From Fennellomyces sp. T-0311 (lineage: Eukaryota > Mucoromycota > Mucoromycetes > Mucorales > Lichtheimiaceae): 64,000 nucleotides of DNA. Positions within the stretch are counted from its first letter, which is position 1; every line of letters begins with the position of its first letter. Below, in pieces: positions 57,293-64,000 of this stretch. A model generated the notes under the pieces. The model did no database searches and was not told the origin of the DNA. It saw only the letters and a program-made list of their open reading frames with translations. The translations under genes were made by a program, and so were the position numbers. The stretch spans positions 1 to 64,000 of the forward strand of contig JALLLT010000011.1 in NCBI GenBank assembly GCA_025266875.1. Reading direction: 5' to 3'.

Positions 57293-60200
57293 TCAACCGT
57301 CGTCATGCACACAATCAGTTCCTCGACGTTGCCGACCCATCTCCTTTGCCCACATTTTCAATCTGCCGGGAACACGTGCAAACTTCTTATCCGCACCATA
57401 TGACCAATGCATAGCATCAATGTCATGATTAACCAAGTACTTGTCGTATATACCCGCAGCATCATCATCATGAAGTGACGTTGAGAAATCTGGTACAACA
57501 TGCACAACCCGAGAAATACTTTTGATAGACTGAACCTCAATGACATCGCGTCCCGAATCGGCATCGATTTGCTTCTCAATACATTGCATACCACTTGCGT
57601 GTGTTCGTACGCCTTTAGCTGATTTGAACCGTCGACATAAAAATACTTGTTCGGTGAGTGACTCAGTAAACGATGACTCTGTCGACGATGGCTCTGATGA
57701 AGAAGGCTCTGGTAACAACGTCGAATCCGGTAGCTTTTCGAAAGTAAACAATAGCAGGACTTGTACGATGCTTTTGTCTTGAAGTTGGACAAAATCAAAC
57801 CTCTGTCGCTTATAGAACTCTGGGCTTGCTCGTACAAACTCTTCATACGTTTCTTCGTTATCATCGACGTCTTCAATCTTCAGACATTCGAAAATCTTCA
57901 CCTAAATTATATGTGAATGACGAAAAGATAGCACATAGCATAGCTACTTACACCTTTACTAGTTGGCTTTGGCCAATTCTTTTTTTTGTGCACTTTACTC
58001 CCATTTTTCAATATGTCCAAATATGATCTTGTCAAGTCGTAGACGTCGATTGTAATGTCAGGACGACGCTTCAGGATTTTGTCAAACGGTACATAATTTC
58101 CTTTTTCAAGCACTGAGGTCAAAGAATACTTTGCTGGTTGTGGCGTAATGATGCTTTCTGTTGAATTGGCGATCACTTTCTGGCTGACTTTGTACTCATA
58201 CTCATCGTGCAGTAGGTCTTGGTACATGACATATTCGCCCATTTGAGTTGTAAATGTCTCGGGTCGAAAATTTGTTCGTCGCGCCGGCTTTTTCGCGCCA
58301 GTCTTATGCTGTGCCTCAGATTGGGTTGTGCTAAACCCACCAATAGAACCCAATTGCTCAATATCGTATGCGTACTTCCATAAAGCATGGTACTTCGGAA
58401 ATCGTAGATTACTCTAAATACGAGTCACCATCAATGTTGGCTTTACTGCTAATAAGTCAATATATACCTTTGACCATTGCTCAAAAATTGGACTATGTTC
58501 ATTGAAAAGCTTGAGAGACTCACGAAGATCTGCAAGTGATTCTTTGGAGTGTTCTTTCGCCGTTGCCTGGTGGAAAAAGTCAATAAAGTGACGCATGCAA
58601 CGCACAGCCTGTGGAGGAAGAAGATCATGCGCACACACGAGGAATATCTAGAAGTTGGATCAGAAGTTATTAAAACAAACTGGTAGCCATTAAACCCTAC
58701 CGCCATATGATCTTTCAGTTCACTGAAGGTTGGATTCGTCAATGAGCTGACCAAATATCCAGTTTTAAATGAACATAGATTACGGAACGATGGTATCAGT
58801 GCGGCTCTAAAACAATACATGTAAGTGAGTAAACGTTTCTCTATATCGTCCACCCCAAACCTTGTAGTGATACGCTTTATCAATTGAGATCCTTTAGGGT
58901 CGTCCTTCAGCATTCGTTCGATACATTCTAGCAAGTGGTAATAAACGCCTCCGAGTTGATGAAGATCGTCAACAGTTAATGCTCGATGTATGTCGAAAAA
59001 CGGTAATTCCCAAAAGGCATTCTATAAACATAGTTCAATTGAAAGACAGTGAGCAGCTGTGATTGGGGTTACCTTTACAATATGAAATGAGTTTTCCCTT
59101 TCGTGTTCGGTTGCTTTGGCCGTTTTCCGACCGTCTTTGAACTTTTTCTTTCCTTCTTCATACAAGCTTTTCATGTGCTCCTTCGATCTCGCAGCGGTGG
59201 TATCGTCTTCAAATGAAAACGTGTACGGCAAGTGGAATGACTCGGTTGGTGTCGTACATCTTGGACAAGAGCATACCGAGCTGCCACCTTTGACTAAGGC
59301 GAGCATCCGTCTGATATTCAAAAGAAAGTTTAGAAAGAGTTATCCATACAAGTCAATCATGCTTACTGTTCAGGCAAGTCTCCAATGTATGTGCAGAGAG
59401 CTGGAACGCACTTGTAGTCTTTTCCATATGGACCTTTCATCTCAAATGCCTGTAACCTAGCGTTATTGGATAAGTATTATACGTAGGTGGTTTCATACGC
59501 ATGACAAACTTTTTCTTATTCTTTTGTCGGAATGGCTTTAAAATTCTTGAAAGACAATAGTGGATCACCGAATACTTGGCGGAAGTAAACCATTCTGGAG
59601 AATTTCCTAACTTCCAGTCGATAGTAGGAAAATATGCTAACACACGACTAGCGTGGTAAGCAGGATCGTTCCGTATGTTTGATGGTACATTTCCTAAGTC
59701 GCTGTTTAGCAAGGCTTTGCTAATAAAATATTCATGCGCTTGCCTAATTTCAAATAGACCGGCCACGCTTCGGTGCGGCCATTTCCAGAAACCGTTGTTT
59801 TATCCGAGGCGAGCATCAGTGCAAGAACAATGTAAGGATCAACTTCAGCCTATAATTTTTTCGATGTATCAGGTTTTGAAGTAAGATGCTCAACAGCTCA
59901 AAGCTTACTGCAATCGACTGCCACCATTCTCCCGAATCGATATCAACGTACTTGCGTTCTCCGTTTCTGGTGCACAGACTCGGATGTAGAATCATTGTAT
60001 TCCAAAAGGAAGGGTGGCTGAATAGGTGCATTACTACGTCGTGTATATTGCGAAACACTAGCTTTAGAGTTCCACCGACACCAGCCGTAAATTCTTCTTC
60101 TTTTCCGCTGGGGAAGCCAGAAACCTTGGCTACCTTGGCCAAATCAATGTCAATCGTGTCGAATTCCTAAAAGAACATGTAATATTGGGGTCATTATTAA

Positions 60201-60908
60201 TGCAGCGATATAATTTGTTTCATACAATAAGCGAACACGGATCTGCCTCGGATTTTAGGATACTTTTGACTTTATCCATCGTCTTGGCCTTAATTGTGGT
60301 ATGTGAATCTAAGTTCAGTGCGAATTCAACAATTTCTACAAGCCTAGTTTACATATCGTTAAACTAGTATGACGAAATGAACGGTCTGGTTCCGTACCTT
60401 TTATACTGAGCATTTGAGACACCAAAATCGAAACCGAACCGTGCCATCATCCTTTCAAGCTTACTTAAAGCACCGGACCGTTTGGGGAAAGTGGTCTTTT
60501 CTGTCTCCACGGCATCCTTTGGTTTAGGTTTATATGGTCCTTGATTGTGTTAGCAGCCTCCATATATGATATTAAAAAAAATCCGTCTAAAAACTTACTT
60601 TTGATCAGTCTATGCAATAGTGGGTGGAGTTCATCATGATCCTCTTCAATAGCCTCTCCAGCGGCGTCATTTTGAGTTTCGATTACTGGAGGTACCAGTG
60701 TGATCGGAAGTGGTTCAGGGACAGGGTCAGATCGTTGGCAATGTCTTTTGTTCGATTGGACGCGGTTAACACTCTTTTGAGGAACAGTTTCGAAAGCTTC
60801 ATCACGATGGAGCGCGTCATAGTGTTTTTCCAAAGCCTCGGAATCACGAAATCGTTTTTTGTTCCCCTTACACGACTTGAATTTACAATGTTGTGTAGGC
60901 TCTGTCAT
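57293..60908 (-). CDS. Plavaka-type transposase, 994 aa
   Basis: Twelve exons (60908-60599, 60539-60423, 60335-60226, 60166-59909, 59849-59744, 59693-59510, 59456-59367, 59310-59073, 59021-58701, 58647-58468, 58413-57952, 57901-57293) give one open frame. The N-terminal zinc finger is C8-x4-C13-x15-H29-x4-H34. Plavaka signatures follow: DSGEWWQSI, LASDKTTVSG with the first catalytic Asp (281), WPVYLKLGN, VLAYFPTID, IGDLPEQ with the second Asp (388), the CSCPRC knuckle (405-410), NAFWELPFFDIHRALTVDDLH, and a helical remainder. No frameshift or stop was found, so the enzyme may be active. The exon ending at 59744 uses a GC donor (gcaagc). The exon 2 donor is the least certain. Confidence 0.85.
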
Positions 60909-61015
60909 TGTTCCTGTAAAGAAAAAATCGGTTCAGTGGCTGCATAAAAGCTCAGTGAGCTGAAAAAATAACACAACTCAGCTTGCGTGGTCTTCGACTT
61001 GTATTGCATTCAAAA

Positions 61016-62495
61016 ATGGCGAAGAGAAAAGAAAAAGCTGATCCACCTGGCACCGCTTCCAAAAGATCAAAGAAACACAGTGGCAAGAAACAAAAGAAAG
61101 GTATGCGTCTTCTTATAATATTTGATATATGTTATCGTTCTTATTTTTTTTTCTATAGCAAAGGCATCCGCAGCAACCTCCAGGTAGCCTAATCATTACT
61201 GGGTTTCAGCAATTTAACTTGCTTCTGCGCGTTTAATTTTCAGTGATGAAAACCCTAAGCATAGCCAGAGCAAAGGACCCCGCCCAAGCCCCAATCTATC
61301 CAGCTCATCTTCAGAGAGTTCGTGCCCGGCAGTCAACGATGAAGCATCTGACGATTCCTCATCCGAAGCAGAAAAGGTCACTGATGACAAGTATGTACCC
61401 TGGCTTTGCTAATATTCTATTATCTTGCATCATGGTAACCATAATTATAGAGGGCTTGCCGACAGTCGAAAGACCGGAAGCACTAGGAACTTACAGCGGT
61501 AACTACTATTCGTTTGCATTTTTAACATTTGCCCACATCCAACCCACTTCTGCAGAGATCCGCTCACCATTCAAGATATTGAGCAGATCAGCAAAAAAGT
61601 TTTCACGGACAAGGCTAAACGCTACGGTTACCTCAGCAATACCTTTCCCGATACCAACGAGACAACAAACACTTGCATCAACATTTGGATGGAGCTACGT
61701 GGTCGGCAATATGACGAGGATAGTCGTATAATAGTAGCTCACCCTGTGCGTGTCATGGTAACTATTGGCTTCCTGTAAGATACGAAAGGTATCATTAACT
61801 TTGCAATGTAGCTTCGAAAAGCCATCTCTGGTTCAAGATCTAACGCTGCTACAACGATGAGACGTTTTGTTCACAACTACGACTTCACTACCGGAAATCT
61901 CCCAGCAGATCGTCAAGAACACTCCGGTAAGCAGTTTCGTTATTTGCTTCGAAAATCACGGTATGTGTATAGATAGTATTATTGTCTTGATATTTGATTC
62001 TCATGTGCCACCACTGATAGATTTGCTCGTGCTAACTTCGATACGGATGGTGGGCCATTTGAGAACCAATGCTTAGCACATGCAATGTATTATGTGTTCT
62101 ATCCGAAGAAAGGTGAAGCCAGGGTTCGACTTGCGCCTTTTCCGGAAAGGATCACGCGTGGGTTGATTGTGTTGACCTATACTTTGGTAAGTGTTGTTTA
62201 GGTTGGGCACATATGGCGCTCTAGTCTAACAAATTAGTTATATTTCTCTATGGCGAGATTCTATGGACACAAAATGGTCAAGCACGATGTTGATAAGGAA
62301 TTTTCGGCCAAGTCTAGATGGAAAAGGACATACCACGACTTCATGTTTGGGGCCTCGGGGGAGGAGGTGGACTGGAAGAAAGTTATCGATGTGCAGCAGT
62401 CGTTTCTCGATTCCATCGTACGACAAGACACATCAAACAACTGCATCAATCTATTTGACGGCTCATCTAGCGATACTGAAAGCGATGGCCCATAA
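61016..62495 (+). CDS. Accessory protein encoded in the Plavaka element, 359 aa
   Basis: Eight exons (61016-61100, 61159-61183, 61244-61390, 61451-61498, 61556-61757, 61812-61960, 62021-62186, 62238-62495) join in frame, and all introns are GT-AG. The N-terminal ~110 residues are basic then Ser/Asp/Glu-rich (nuclear-signal-like KRSKKHSGKKQKK). A globular part follows, from DPLTIQDIEQISKKVF to the C-terminus, with RFVHNYDF, GKQFRYLLRKSRF, FENQCLAHAMYYVFY and ITRGLIVLTYTLLYFSMARF. The spacing resembles fungal DUF6532 proteins as I remember them. It is divergent from the transposase and lies inside the terminal repeats, so it probably travels with the element. Function unknown; a DNA-binding or TnpA-like helper is one guess. 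Confidence 0.75.
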
Positions 62496-62873
62496 TGAGA
62501 TATGAATGTATGTTGTATAAAATGTAGGTCGAACGCAATGTAAGTTTTATAAATTGTAGCTATTTAGTTATACAAATATAAAGCTTAAACAAGATGGCGT
62601 ATACTATATTGTAAAAGGAACCAAAGTGTCAGAAAAGTCTGAAAATGACGTGATGTGCCCTAAATTGTGCAAAAAGGTCTAAAATTGCACAGGGGCACCC
62701 CTACCGTTGCAGAGCCATGCAGAGCCATACAAGGCGTAGTAAGCATTACTGGGTGGCTTGCAATGCAATTTGAGCCTAACAAGTTGAGGGGTAACTAATT
62801 CTGCTATTTGTGCCATTTACAACCTTGCAAAGCATAACAAGGTCTTGCAGGGCAACTACCACTTTGAGATGTA

Positions 62874-64000
62874 GTACGTAGCACAATTTTTAGGGTTGAT
62901 CATGCAATGTCTGTGCTGTGATCTCACACAAAATCACAGTTCATGACATGCACTGCCTTTGTGTAGAAATAAAATTTCGTACGATAGCGTGCAATCTAAA
63001 AACAATCTGTCCAGCGAGTCATCTTCGCTGGTGTCTTTTTCGTATAACCTAGACACTTTATCTGCTATGTACCTCAAGCAAAATCAGAGTAGTTATAGTA
63101 CTTGCTATTTACAAATTAGGTAAGAAGTGAAAAAGGTACACCAACCCCCCGACGCACTGCTGATTTACAAATCTTGAATAGATGCTACTCCATACAGTTA
63201 CCTCCTTAATACCCACAAATAAAAGAGGTAGAGATGAATAATTCCACAATCTAGACGCAGCTTATATATTTGATTTATCGATCTCCTATACTTCCATTTC
63301 AAATAGATATTAGATAGAATACGGAAACTTTAGAAAGGAGAAGCGAAAACTATTTTGGGCGTGCAAATGATGGGATATGTATAGAGGTCTTGGACCTAAT
63401 ATCTCTAAGTATATTTCTTGTGACACGCGGTTTACACAAAGAGGTGATACTCAACGCTCACAAATAGCTGTAAGTCTCTAGTTTCTAATATTACTATTTA
63501 TCTGCCCGTCCGAATTATTTTTTTTCACTTACTGTAGATACGGATTGAAAAAAAGTCAGTTGCATCAACTACTATACTGAGATTCCAGCGCTGTTGTTTG
63601 AGGACAGTACGTACGAACCAGTATAGCTCCGCTAATTTTTTTCATCTTCATTTCCTTCACCGACTAACCCGCGGGAAGAAGTGCAGGCGCTTCTCTGTTA
63701 GCCTTTACGTATTATTTTTACACTAGACAACTTTTTCGAGTGATCTAAAAATACGTACTACAGGTCGGGTTCCTAGAATCAGAGGAAAGCAAAAGGCTTG
63801 AGGTACTGTTAAAAGGAAGTAAACGCTAATTCTGTCGTGGCTACGTATGTAGGCGCATCGATCACATATGTTCATAATTACAAGGTGTAATTTCTCTTGT
63901 AACTTTAAGAAGAGAGAAGGGTGTAGCGTTCCAGATCTGGGTTTTTTTCTAACTTTAGGGCACAAAAAAAGCAACAATTAATTTGTTGTCTGGCATATGT
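62874..64000. other. Intergenic, right flank of the transposon
   Basis: No gene is recognisable to the window edge. The sequence is AT-rich. A minus-strand 84-codon frame (63723-63977) has no known content. Confidence 0.5.

Larger units (their letters stand above)
56881..62873. mobile_element. Plavaka-family (CACTA-like) DNA transposon, about 6.0 kb
   Basis: Left tacatcccaaactgg (56881-56895) and the complement of 62859-62873 (tacatctcaaagtgg) match at 13 of 15. Subterminal accttgttaagctttgcatgg (56901-56921) matches the complement of 62823-62843 at 19 of 21. Further left, ttgcatggtaacttagttgcc (56915) recurs at 56973 with one change, a typical subterminal repeat pattern of CACTA-like elements. 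Inside are two complete divergent genes sharing a 107-bp promoter gap. The exact termini and target duplication are not resolved. Confidence 0.75.

Noticed and set aside
1..64000. CRISPR arrays, operons and Shine-Dalgarno sites
   Set aside because: The window is eukaryotic, with introns in most genes. No regularly spaced identical repeats were found.

Overview
The window is eukaryotic and fungal. Coding regions are interrupted by short introns (mostly 45-80 nt, GT-AG), genes are tightly packed in places, and the housekeeping set fits a filamentous fungus: pyruvate carboxylase, SEC59 dolichol kinase, mitochondrial release factor, Dcp2, CPSF2/Cft2, Coa4, an ESSS complex I subunit, catalase, a Kar9/GAR microtubule protein and a Ras exchange factor. 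AT-rich intergenic DNA, Plavaka-type and DUF6729/exonuclease mobile-type genes and an apparent U12 (AT-AC) intron point to an early-diverging lineage, most likely Mucoromycota. That placement is inference. No rRNA, tRNA or CRISPR array was found.

Layout. 1-10.6 kb is repeat-rich: a small hypothetical ORF, a 5'-truncated LINE reverse transcriptase (+), a 5-exon gene (-) joining a DUF6729-like zinc region and a DDE-type RNase H core to a complete DEDDy 3'-5' exonuclease, a tandem/dispersed repeat, and a 377-bp MITE-like element. 10.6-31 kb is gene-dense: pyruvate carboxylase (-), Kar9-like GAR protein (-), ESSS subunit (+), an unidentified 648-aa membrane-anchored coiled-coil protein (-), dolichol kinase (-), mitochondrial RF1 (-), DCP2 (+), a zinc alcohol dehydrogenase (+) and catalase (-). 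31-33.8 kb is empty. 33.8-42.2 kb holds CFT2 (-), COA4 (+), an Lte1/Cdc25-type RasGEF (-) and a DysF-domain gene (+). 42.4-46 kb has one possible small gene and repeat debris. 46.2-50.5 kb carries two tandem MATE-family transporters (+). 50.5-56.8 kb is nearly gene-free, apart from a 52-aa secreted cysteine-containing peptide gene (-) and a 36-bp-arm foldback sequence. 56.9-62.9 kb is an apparently intact ~6-kb Plavaka-family DNA transposon: a 12-exon, 994-aa transposase (-) and a divergent 8-exon, 359-aa accessory gene (+), bounded by related inverted terminal and subterminal repeats. The last 1.1 kb shows nothing recognisable.

How the genes relate. Most genes are individually promoted and functionally unrelated. 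Close spacings include divergent COA4/CFT2 (84 bp), divergent RF1/DCP2 (133 bp), convergent COA4/RasGEF (41 bp), convergent ESSS/648-aa gene (49 bp), convergent ADH/catalase (84 bp), and an 11-bp same-strand gap between RF1 and dolichol kinase. Exon models were built by hand from splice sites. For every spliced gene the exon phases add up to one open frame, but none has been checked against transcripts.
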